Below, piece after piece: positions 10,690 to 20,404 of a stretch of 64,000 nt of DNA. The stretch covers positions 496,001 through 560,000 of the forward strand of contig CADCXA010000015.1 of assembly GCA_902806565.1 (NCBI GenBank), given 5' to 3'. The stretch comes from Hypoxylon rubiginosum (lineage: Eukaryota; Ascomycota; Sordariomycetes; Xylariales; Hypoxylaceae). Both the position numbers and the translations under genes were made by a program. Position 1 is the first letter of the stretch, and each line of letters opens with the position of its first letter. A model generated the notes under the pieces. It did no database searches. It saw only the letters and a program-made list of their open reading frames with translations, and was not told where the DNA came from.

Positions 10690-12118
10690 ATGGGCTTAGT
10701 CAAGAAGCTGCTGTCGCTCGCTCTCCTGGGAGCCTCCCTTCAAGGGTTGGCTCTTGGCCAGGACTTTCCTCAGGAAGATATCGACTCCGGCAAAGCTTTG
10801 ATCCAGATCAGCGCGACGGCCAAAGCCAACGCTCTGGCGAGACTAGAGGCCTCTCCCTCTTCGGGTTGCACGAAGGAGAACATCAGAGTGCGAAAAGAAT
10901 GGTATGTTAAGGGGAAACACTTAATCGTCTGATCCGAAGCTAACCATCTGATGAATAGGAGAGCTCTTCCCGGGCCGGAAAGGACGGCCTACCGCAAGGC
11001 CGTAGAGTGTCTTATGAACGAGCCCCAGGTGTACCCAAATGTGACGGGCCCAAGGTCCCTGTTTGACAGCTTTGGCGTCCTGCACTATCACCTAACACCC
11101 GCAGTACACAACTCGGCATATTTCCTCTTATTCCACAGACTCTACGTCTGGACCTTCGAGGAGAAGCTGAGGACAGAATGCGGTTACACCGGCGCACTTC
11201 CATATTGGGAGGTAAGCACAAAATCCCAATCCCTAACCGTCCCTCCCACTAACACAGCCACAGTGGGGTCTCGACGCCGGCAGCGTAGAGAACTCCCCTC
11301 TCTTCGACGGCTCCGAGACGTCGATGGGCTCGAACGGCGCCAAGACGAACAACACCGCCCCCGGCCCGGGTAACCCCTTCTTCCCCGGCGGCTCCGGCGG
11401 CGGATGCGTCACGAACGGGCCTTTTACCAACTACACGGTCAACTTCGGCCCCAACACGGCGGACGACCCGCTCGCCTACAACCCGCGGTGCCTCAAGCGC
11501 GACCTCAACACGCAGATCTGCGCGCAGTGGGCCTCCCTCAAGAACACCACCGAGACCATCCTCGAGAGCCCCGACGTCGCCCTCTTCCAGGCCAACCTCC
11601 AGGGCGACTTCCGCTGGCCCGAGGCCCGCAAGTGGGGGTTCGCCGTCCACGGCGGCGGACACTTTGCTATCGGTGAGTTTCTTTTTTTACCTAACCTAGG
11701 TACCTAGCTAGAATCCCAGGGGGTTTGGAATCGCGGATTAATATTTTCATCTGCGCTTTTGCTGACATGTACCTTTTTCTCCCTTTCAAGCCGGCGACCC
11801 TGGTGGGGACTTCTACTTCTCGCCTCTCGAGCCCGTCTTCTACCAGCACCACGGCCAGATCGACCGCATGTACTTCATCTGGCAGAATCTAGACTGGGAG
11901 CAGCGACAGGTAAGCCTGTCCATATTGCAGTGGCATGATAATATCGCTAAACATGTCCGCAGACGATGGCCGGAACCATCACCATGATGAATATGCCAGC
12001 GAGTCGCAACGGGACTCTAGAGGACGTCCTAGATATCAGCCCCGTCGGAGAGGCACACACGTACCGCGAGCTGCTCGACACCGTGGGAGGCTCGCCTTTC
12101 TGCTTCGTCTATGAGTAA
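10690..12118 (+). CDS. Secreted tyrosinase (type-3 copper oxidase)
   Basis: Five exons: 10690-10901, 10959-11211, 11264-11672, 11791-11909 and 11963-12118, 382 residues. The ATG at 10690 is used; an in-frame GTG 6 nt upstream is not a start. Residues 1-24 form a signal peptide (KKLLSLALLGASLQGLALG). CuA ligands are H113/H115, H121 and H130 (HYHLTPAVHNSAYFLLFHR); CuB ligands are H284, H288 (HGGGH) and H311 (FYQHHGQIDR). The enzyme should oxidise phenols to o-diphenols and quinones outside the cell or in the secretory path, for pigment or phenolic chemistry. It ends about 70 residues after CuB, so it is the short secreted class without the C-terminal lid domain of classical melanin tyrosinases. 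Three N-glycosylation motifs (NVT, NTT, NGT) are visible among others. All introns have GT-AG ends. Confidence 0.92.
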
Positions 12119-12522
12119 GTCGTAAGCTAGACAGACAAACTGGAGAGCTCGAATATATGTAGGAGAAGAGATTGGTTGAAAACAACGACCGGCGTCGAGG
12201 GGGTAGCGGTGGCGGCAGCAATTCAGAGAGATATCAATCAGCAGTTGTTTTTTTATTAGCGGTAGCATCGTCGGCGGTATTTTTTGAATCTAATAGAGCG
12301 CAGATGAGCGATGCTTTCTAAAGATCATCACAGGAGTGGGAGTCCGGTTTCCCATATATAAGTATTTTCATCACGCAGGAAAATATGAAAATAAATTCAT
12401 AAATTTGACACTCCTGAGGAGATACGCTACCTTGAGACATACACGAGATAATAAAAGCAGCCGTCGCTCGCCGTGATTGTTCGCCTATATATATGCGAAG
12501 GTAGAAGTAGCATCATGTGGGA
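12119..12522. other. Convergent intergenic region
   Basis: 3' ends of the tyrosinase and D-lactate dehydrogenase genes face each other over 404 bp. Nothing else is seen. Confidence 0.6.
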
Positions 12523-14587
12523 TTACCACTCGGCAACCTCGCCAGGCTTTGGCCTTTGCACCCGGATAACTTTGTCGGCATTAAGCAGGCATAAAGGGTC
12601 AAGCGCTAGCTTGATCTATCGGAGGAACAAGGTCGTCAGCGTCATGTAAACTTAGGGACTTGGTTGTAGAGGTTGTAGACGACTTACCTTTCTCATAGTG
12701 TCAACGGTGCTCTCACCCAACTCATGATTGAGGTAGTCCCTCTTAACTAGGCCAACTCCATGCTCACCCTATATGCGAGTTAGTACACAAGTCATCCCAA
12801 AGTGCCAGCCAGTAAAGCTCACCGTAACTGTCCCCTCTAACTCAACAGCTCTCTTCACCATACGGTGTACCAGCTCCTCCGCCGCATGTCTCTGCTCATC
12901 ATTCGAAAGCAGGATGACTACTTCTGTTAGTATGCGGTTCCGGTGTAAACGCAGCATTTCTTTTTCACTATCCGACTTTGACTTACTGTGGAAATTTCCA
13001 TCCCCGACGTGCCCAACGATAGTGCCGTACATGCCGCTCCTCTTCATATCGTCCTTCGTCTCCTCGATGAGCTGCGGCAGCCTGCTCATCGGCACCGCGA
13101 CGTCGCCGGTCCAGACCTTCTCGCCCGGCTTCGCGACGGCCATGGTGCTCCACAGGGCCTCCTTGCGCGCGCTCCACAGCTCCGCCTTCTCGGCCTCGGA
13201 CCGCGCGAAGTCGAAGCTCTTGCTGCCCGCCTGCCGCGCCATCTCCTGCACGATCTGCACCTGCTCCTTGACGCCCCGCTCCGTGCCCGAGAACTTGAAG
13301 AACAGCGTCGGCACCTCCTTCCACTGCTTCGACGTCATCCCCGCCTCGTTGATGCACCGCATCTGCTCCTCGTCCAGGATCTCCACCGCCGCCACCGGCA
13401 CGCCCTGCCCGACCACCTTGGCCACGCAGTCGGCGGCTTGCCGGATCGAGCCGAAGCCGCAGACGGCCACGCTCGTGCTGGCGGGCTTCGTCGTGAGTTT
13501 CAGAGTCGCCTCCGTGACGAGACCGAGTGTGCCTTCGCTACCGATGAAGAGCTTGGTCAAGTCGTAGCCTGCCGAGCTCTTCCGCGGCCGTTGTCGGGTC
13601 TTGATGACGGTGCCATCTGCAAGCACGACGGTCAACGAGAGAACCCATTCCCTCATGGTGCCGTAACGGTACGAATTTGTGCCACTGCATCCCGTACCGA
13701 TCATACCTCCGATTTGAGCGCCCGGACCCGGATCCGGGGGAAAGAATAGGTTCTCCTTCCCAATTTCCTCGTTGAGAAGCTCCCAGCCGACAGCCGGTTG
13801 CACAACGACGTCCAAGTCGTCCTTGTGCAGCGCGAGGATCTTGCCCATCCTCCTGAAATCCACGCAGATGCCTCCCCTCGTCGGTGTGAAGTGCCCTTCC
13901 AAGCTGGTGCCGCCGCTGTAGCCAACCACGGGTATCCGTCGCGAGTGGCAGATCTTCATGATCGCGCTGACCTCCTCGGTCGAGCTTGGGTAGACCACCA
14001 TAAAAGGCTTCTGTGACTCCTCGTTGCGGTAGCTCGACCACTCCGAGTTTGCGTGGGTCTCGAGGTCGGACTCTATGGTGCTGACGTTGTCCTTTCCGAC
14101 GATGGCAATGAAGTCGACCCAGGCGGCTTCGAGGTTCGCCTTGCCATTCTTGTATTTCGGGTCGCGTGTAAGAGCTAGCGGCGAGGTAGAGGTCGGGTCG
14201 ACATCGCGGGGTGCCTGTGTACCTAGGAAGTAGGAGGCGGCGGCGGTAGCGAGCACAACTATAAACTCCTAGTATCAGTATTGATCAATAGGTCCGCGCG
14301 CTTGGTGCGAGAGTCATACCAAATGTCATAGCCCACCGTCTCGACCCTACAGACTCTTCTCGTTGTCTCGCAAACTTTTCACGCTCTGCCTTTTCGCGTG
14401 CGATACGTGAGCTTATACTCTCTAGCATCTGTCCTTGAAATGAGGGCCCCGGCTGTTCCTTTCTCTCCGTTGCATAGAACCGTAGGCTCCCGGAGTATGC
14501 GACGCATGGTATTGCTGTCCGGGCCGGCCTAGGGACCCCAATGCTCCGAAGCCCAGCACGGGTGGACGGAGATGCGAGGCGCGACAT
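12523..14587 (-). CDS. dld1: D-lactate dehydrogenase (cytochrome), mitochondrial
   Basis: Five exons: 14587-14320, 14258-12987, 12917-12823, 12768-12688 and 12615-12523, 602 residues. It oxidises D-lactate to pyruvate and passes electrons to cytochrome c. The N-terminus is a Ser/Arg-rich mitochondrial presequence, followed at about 84-103 by a hydrophobic segment rebuilt over intron 1 (MTFVVLATAAASYFLG) that would anchor it in the inner membrane. The FAD-binding PCMH domain shows VVYPSS and YSGGTSLEG (about 203) and IGGMIGTGCSGTNSYRYG. The C-terminal FAD-linked oxidase domain shows GHVGDGNFH, split by intron 2, and GEHGVG (546-551), restored over intron 3. The end reads KLALDPLCLLNADKVI, typical of the family. 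Without the last introns the frame would stop before GEHGVG, which supports the model. Confidence 0.93.
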
Positions 14588-15189
14588 GTTGAAGTAAGAT
14601 TCGGAACTGCTCCAGACTCGAATGAGATCGCTAGGTCATCTTAATACTTGGAAAATGTGGTAAGGATTGAACGAAGGCCGGGAGCTTGTCAATTGCCCCA
14701 AATTGAAGACAGCAGAAGAGAAAGTGGGAGGAGAGTCGCATTGCCGCCGACCTTGGAGCTTGTAGCCGAATATCGAAAGAAAAGGTGGAGTTCGGTGTCG
14801 GCCCCCGGGAGCTAAACAGCTAGAAACCCCACAACGCCTTTTTCTTTGACGATAGCTACAAGTCTCGCCATCTGGTGCTTTGGTGGCGTGACAGCTATCC
14901 TGACCAATAATTCGCAGATAAAGTATCGTATAGTCATTTCTCTGATGATAAGTAACCCCTGTCAACAGTATTATGCATCATATTATTTCCATATTATCAA
15001 TTCAAATTCTACGTAGCACATTGTAATATCAACTTGCTCAATAAAGCCGTCTTTTGTTATTGCGACTGAGTGCTATCATCATAACTCAGAGACAGATTCT
15101 TTGGTCAGACATGACAACCATAATATTACGTCCATTCAAAGGAGGCATCAATTTTTGATACCGATAGCTGATCCTAAATATACTAGCAC
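14588..15189. other. Intergenic region
   Basis: About 600 bp between the D-lactate dehydrogenase start and the helicase stop, so it holds the former's promoter and the latter's 3' region. A 109-residue minus ORF (14636-14965) has no domain and is not supported. Confidence 0.6.
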
Positions 15190-17253
15190 TTAATCATCAA
15201 GACCGCCCCATTCGTCGTCATCCGCTCTCTGGGTATCACTAACAGCCTCTTGAGTCTTCCTCTTCTTGCTCCCCGCAATAGCACCAAGCTTGTTATGCTC
15301 CTTTCGCCTCTCCCACGCACTCTGTGTCGTAATCTTAGCGGCCTTGCTCCCTCGTCGAGATTCTACGCCGTGTCGTTTTAGCTTCTTCTTTTCTTCCCTG
15401 CCTACCTTCGGGAGCGAATCCATCAACCACTTCGGTACCCCTGCTTCGTTACTCTTTCCCGCCTGCTTCTCGCTTTGGGAGATGACATTGGCTATGCTCT
15501 TCAGGTGCGCCGTATCCTCAGTAGTATAGAAGGTCACGGCTACACCACCCTCATGACCAGCGCGACCAGTTCGCCCAACTCTGTGAACGTAAGCCGCCGG
15601 GGACGTTGGAACGTCATAGTTAATCACGCCGTTAACTCCGCGGAAGTCTATTCCCCTCATCAGGAGGTCCGTTGTGATCAATACCCATATCTCGCCTGCC
15701 CGGAAGCGAGCAACTATGTTAGAGCGTGCTGAATCCGAGAGTGACGAATGGAGAGCTGCGATGCGGGACGAACCGCCGGCCTCTGCAGGCAAATCAAACT
15801 TGATTTCGTCATGTAGTGCCGTTGCGCGCTCAATTGTCTGCGTAAACACTAGAAAAGGAAGCCGCATCGTCGGCATCGAGGTATCTGCCGATTTAGGATG
15901 TAGGAGCTGGCGAAGCGCGAACAGCTTCCCTTGTTCGGTAGCAGTGTAGATGAGCTTGTGATTGATGCTCGGAACTGCTGTATCTTTCAGTCCAACAACA
16001 AGACGAACAAGAGGTGCAGACGATCCCCGAGATTTCAATTGCTCTAGTACCAGACCTTCGATACTTGACCCCATAGTTGCAGACCAGCATGTAAGCCGTA
16101 AAGATTGATTTGTACAAGCAGACCAGATTCCCAATGTCTGCTCTAGAAAGAGGGGGTCGAGAAGAACATCTGCTTCGTCCAGTATCAGGTATTTTACTGT
16201 GGGCAGTGCCCTCGACTTCAAGAAATTTCGTAGGATCATCGGTGTTGTAACTAGAATATCCGTTTTAGTTGTCGTGGTCGTTTTTTCTGTCTCATCTTCC
16301 TTAACCTCATCGTCGGAACTATCCTCCTGATCGCTTCCAGAAGCTACCTCGCCACTAGCATCGTCTTCCGCTTGACCTTCTATAGGTATCTGCATGTCCT
16401 TCTTCATCCCAACGATCTTGACCCCGGTGCCTTGTGCAAGTTTCCTGCCCTCGTTGACAATTTGGTGAGCGAGTTCACGCGTAGGAGCAACAACCACGGC
16501 CTCAAGCACATGTTCCTTCTGCGCCGCATCACCGGCTCTTCTGCGCAAGATGCTATTAATGGCAGGGATCAAGAAAGCCAATGTCTTGCCACTCCCAGTC
16601 GGAGCAACCGCCAAGAAATCAACCCCAGATTCGGTCGTAAAATGCAATTCCTCTGCAACAGTTGGCAGTATAGCCCTATCTGGCTGCAGCAAGAGTGGCA
16701 GACTGCCCAGCTGTACCTCGGTAGGTATCCGATAGCCCTGCTTGGCAAGATTTTCCCCCAGTCTGGTCGAGATGTTATACGTAGATCGAAGCTCGGAGAA
16801 TGAGGTCATTGGCTGCGGGAAGAGTGGTTTCTTCGCATCTTTCGCCTTTTCCTTGAATTCCTCCTTCTTCTTTTTCGACTTCTTTACTTTGGTCTTCTTG
16901 ACGTCGTGAGAAGAAAGAAGAGTAAACTTCAACCGATGGGATCGAAGAACTTGTCGGACTTCCTCTTCGTCGAGCAGCGGCTTTAACGCATCCTCTTTCC
17001 GAAGCTCTCGGATCTTGTGCTCAGGCTCAGGGCTCTGCCTTTTCACGGCTTGAGGCGCAAAGAAATTGATCTCGTCGAGATCATCGTCGGCTTCGAGATT
17101 GGACGCGGGTTGCTGCTCGTTCCTTTTGCGCTTGACTCCTCGAGTAGGGTCATTGTAAAGTTGTGGAGTGGACGGCGTGGGAATAGGTTTCTGGATTACT
17201 GGCTGACCAGCGGTCCTTTTTGTCCCTCGAGACAGAACCTTGAAGATATCCAT
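15190..17253 (-). CDS. rok1: DEAD-box ATP-dependent RNA helicase, Rok1/DDX52 family
   Basis: Single exon, 687 residues. It is a nucleolar helicase needed for early cleavages in 18S rRNA processing and 40S subunit assembly (family knowledge). Motifs in order: PTEVQ (177-181, Q motif), APTGSGKT (217-224), APTRELAHQ (256-264), VTTP (335-338), DEAD (359-362), SAT (391-393), TTDLLMRGID (527-536) and HRVGRTGR (557-564). The N-terminus MDIFKVLSRGTK is characteristic of Rok1. Two features stand out: a Lys-rich segment (118-141) and an acidic/Thr-rich insert (293-330) between the ATPase motifs. The tail is basic. It starts at the ATG at 17253 and shares a divergent 1.1-kb region with xylitol dehydrogenase. 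Confidence 0.93.
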   Translation of the reverse strand: MDIFKVLSRGTKRTAGQPVIQKPIPTPSTPQLYNDPTRGVKRKRNEQQPASNLEADDDLDEINFFAPQAVKRQSPEPEHKIRELRKEDALKPLLDEEEVRQVLRSHRLKFTLLSSHDVKKTKVKKSKKKKEEFKEKAKDAKKPLFPQPMTSFSELRSTYNISTRLGENLAKQGYRIPTEVQLGSLPLLLQPDRAILPTVAEELHFTTESGVDFLAVAPTGSGKTLAFLIPAINSILRRRAGDAAQKEHVLEAVVVAPTRELAHQIVNEGRKLAQGTGVKIVGMKKDMQIPIEGQAEDDASGEVASGSDQEDSSDDEVKEDETEKTTTTTKTDILVTTPMILRNFLKSRALPTVKYLILDEADVLLDPLFLEQTLGIWSACTNQSLRLTCWSATMGSSIEGLVLEQLKSRGSSAPLVRLVVGLKDTAVPSINHKLIYTATEQGKLFALRQLLHPKSADTSMPTMRLPFLVFTQTIERATALHDEIKFDLPAEAGGSSRIAALHSSLSDSARSNIVARFRAGEIWVLITTDLLMRGIDFRGVNGVINYDVPTSPAAYVHRVGRTGRAGHEGGVAVTFYTTEDTAHLKSIANVISQSEKQAGKSNEAGVPKWLMDSLPKVGREEKKKLKRHGVESRRGSKAAKITTQSAWERRKEHNKLGAIAGSKKRKTQEAVSDTQRADDDEWGGLDD

Positions 17254-18355
17254 GGCTTACGGCGATTACTACTTAAGCGACCTTTGGAACCTTTGGAACT
17301 AAAAGAATTGTTCGAATTCGACTATCCCGAGGACATGGGCGGTGTGGAGAAAATTGTTGGCGGTGAATATTTTCTGCCAGTCAAAAGTTTAGTCAGGTTC
17401 CACTAATCTTTTACCCCGCAGCCCCGCAAACCACAAAACCCTTTTCCAATCTCCCCTATCTTGTCTAACCAAACTCGTCATACTTCTTTCACACCATTTG
17501 AACTGCCACTTCGACCAAACTCTTCCTCCAATAATCCGGCTGAAAGCATACTTGAGGCTGATGACGGGCTCAACAAAAACTGACATCATTGTTACTGTTA
17601 CATCACTAACCAAAGAGAGATGCCGTCTTTTTCCCGTTGTACATAGTAGGCTCTGTCGCTACCACAACTCACGACGGCATACTGGGATATCGTCGACTTC
17701 CCGCTCCGCGGCACACCCCGGCTAGCATAGGCGAAACGTAGAATGCAGCCCCAAGCCGCCTCTATGATATTTGCGGCCAAGTGTGGACATTATCGTCGAG
17801 CTGATTGGTGCGGATAAATCGTTGGCTAAACACAACGTGATTCTAGTCCAGCAGCCAGCAGAAGAACGGCTGCGAGTGCTAAGGTTAGCAACTGTCAAAG
17901 TACCATCACATACCGGGGACCCGAACCGGGGGGATGAACCAACCATAGCACCCCCACCACACTTCGACCTGGTGGGCGGGTTGCAGGTGTCATTACGACA
18001 TTATATGAAAAGATAGGAATCCCTGCCCCGCTATCGTGTGAGATGTCTGGATGTTCGTTGCTTTCATGAGACTGTACTGCCTTACTGTACCTTGGCTAGT
18101 ACGGCCTAGCTCTCCGAGTACCGGGGGGAGCAAAGGGGGGAGTGAGTTTTTTTCTTCATGTTTACTTTACTTTGTCTGTTCTGTCCATCGTACAAGGTGT
18201 ACATATAATATCTCATCCATCTCGAAGCCATTTAACCTTTGGCCATCATAGACCATCATCATAGAGCTTGACCAGAACAACTGTCATTATTGTCTCCTTA
18301 TCTTTCCCTCCATACCTCTTCCCTATCGACCGCCTATCGACCGGACACATAAGCC
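17254..18355. promoter_or_regulatory. Divergent intergenic/promoter region between helicase and xylitol dehydrogenase
   Basis: 1.1 kb with no supported gene. The 100 bp before the dehydrogenase ATG is CT-rich (TCTCCTTATCTTTCCCTCC), typical of expressed fungal genes. An inverted CCGGGGACCCGAACCGGGG motif near 17910-17930 resembles a tRNA T-arm but lacks the rest of a cloverleaf. Confidence 0.5.
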
Positions 18356-19519
18356 ATGGATCCAAAATCAGCAAGCGTGTGTGCCTCCCCAAACCCCACC
18401 GCTGAATAGCTCTCTAATCCCATCCCCTAGAACCTCTCCTTCATCCTTAACAAGCCACATGATGTCCAGTTCTCGGACAAGCCCGTCCCGTCCCTCCAAG
18501 GTCCCCACGATGTTCTTGTTGCCGTAAACTATACTGGAATATGTGGCTCCGATGTCCACTACTGGGAGCATGGCGCGATCGGTCACTTCGTCGTCAAGGA
18601 CCCTATGGTATTAGGTCACGAATCGTCCGGCACGGTAGTCGAAGTCGGCTCCTCTGTCAAGACGTTGAAGAAAGGCGACCGGATCGCCCTAGAACCTGGC
18701 TACCCGTGCCGCCGATGCCAACCCTGCCTGGGTGGCCACTACAACCTCTGTCCAGACATGCAATTCGCCGCGACGCCCCCTTACGACGGAACGCTAACCG
18801 GCTTCTGGGTCGCACCGGCGGATTTCTGTTACAAGCTTCCCGATAACGTGTCCCTACAAGAAGGTGCTATGATCGAACCTCTAGCCGTCGCCGTTCACAT
18901 AGTCCGGCAAGCGGTCGTAACACCTGGCCAATCTGTTGTGGTCATGGGAGCAGGCCCAGTTGGTCTGCTCTGTGCTGCAGTTGCACGAGCCTTTGGAGCA
19001 TCCAAGGTGGTATCCGTCGACATCGTGAAGTCCAAGCTGGAGTTTGCCAAGTCGTTCTGCTCCACGCACACGTACATAAGTCAACGGATCGCGGCCGAGG
19101 AGAACGCTGCGAACATTAAGAAGGAGGCGGGGCTGGAGGACGGAGCAGACGTCGTGATAGACGCCAGCGGCGCGGAACCGAGCATCCAGACCAGCCTTCA
19201 CGTCGTGCGCATGGGCGGCACGTACGTCCAAGGCGGCATGGGCAAGTCGGACATCACGTTCCCCATCATGGCCATGTGTCTGAAGGAGGTGACGGCCAAG
19301 GGCAGCTTCCGCTACGGCAGCGGCGACTACAAGCTCGCCGTCGAGCTGGTGGCCGCCGGCAAGGTCGACGTCAAGAAGCTCATCAGCGGCATCGTCCAGT
19401 TCAAGGAGGCCGAGGACGCCTTCAAGAAGGTCAAGCAGGGCGAGGTCATCAAGATCCTGATTGCCGGGCCTAACGAGAAGGTGGAGAGCAGTATCAGCGC
19501 TGTTACTGCTGCGGCTTAA
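18356..19519 (+). CDS. xdhA: NAD-dependent xylitol/sorbitol dehydrogenase (D-xylulose reductase)
   Basis: Two exons: 18356-18376 (MDPKSAS only) and 18431-19519, 369 residues; the 54-nt intron sits just after the start. It is a zinc medium-chain dehydrogenase converting xylitol to D-xylulose in the pentose catabolic pathway. Catalytic Zn ligands are C45 (GICGSDVHYWEHG), H70-E71 (GHESSG) and E156; the structural Zn cysteines C100, C103, C106 and C114 are all present. The Rossmann motif is GAGPVG (180-185), with D204 at the end of strand 2 favouring NAD over NADP. Length matches fungal XDH (about 350-370). L-arabinitol or sorbitol dehydrogenase is the main alternative, since these paralogues share all the motifs. 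Confidence 0.88.
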
Positions 19520-20404
19520 CTGTTGGATCGTCCATGTAATGATTGTTTGGATGGCTCCATGGAGGCGCTGGGGCGTCTGTGGTGGTTGTGGGATGGCGTA
19601 ATGTACAAACTGCTAAGTAGTGAAGATGGGATGTCTGTTGTCTCTGTAACGTATCTACTAGTATATGAAAGCAACTGAGCAATGGGATGATTAGAATAAA
19701 CAATAGCCTCCTGTCGTGCTATGTAGTGATATAACGACTTGATATATACCTGTTAACAACATCAACACTTGCGTTCTGCAGATTCCGATGTGGGGTCAGA
19801 CGTTTCTATATATCTACGTGACCAGGACGGCTGCCATTATCAAGAATAGGCTGGTAAATCGGGACTTTTCTGCCCCCGAAAATCTCCAACTCTCGTCCAC
19901 TTGCCGTCTGCAGTCGATACGACATGGACATGAATATGGACGAAGCATAGGTACAGTAGGTAAAGAGCAGACTCCAATGACGACTTAACGACGCGCTCTC
20001 TTATTAGCCGGGGGGATCCAGCCAGCGCCACGTTCCCACGTTCTCCAAATCGTCCCCAGATTCCATCGAACGACTAGACTCTACAGCATGCAGACAGACC
20101 TGGTTCTGGAATCATGCCACCGGGATGGATAGGTATCGTATGCATGCAGGTAAGTGCATGCATACCAATGGACTGGGGTAATGGTAATAATTCTATGCTG
20201 CAGAAAATCCTGTTATGTATGTATGGGCAAACGATATACGCGTCTCTTTACAGGTAGGTACTTACCCCTGACACTCTATGGAGGTACACACTTCTGATCG
20301 CACCAATTACCAACGTCACAAGCAAAAGTCTATATATTTCTATATCTCTACCTACCTACCTACCTTCCCACCTACCTACATCCCCATGTCTCCCCCTCGA
20401 ATAC
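19520..20404. other. Convergent intergenic region with (TACC)n tract
   Basis: 3' regions of xylitol dehydrogenase and beta-mannosidase. It contains a CTACCTACCTACCTACC run at 20348-20378 and no gene. Confidence 0.6.

Noticed and set aside
17905..17935. CCGGGGACCCGAACCGGGG, a possible reverse tRNA T-arm
   Set aside because: Loop and stem lengths do not match a T-arm on either strand, and no cloverleaf can be folded around it.
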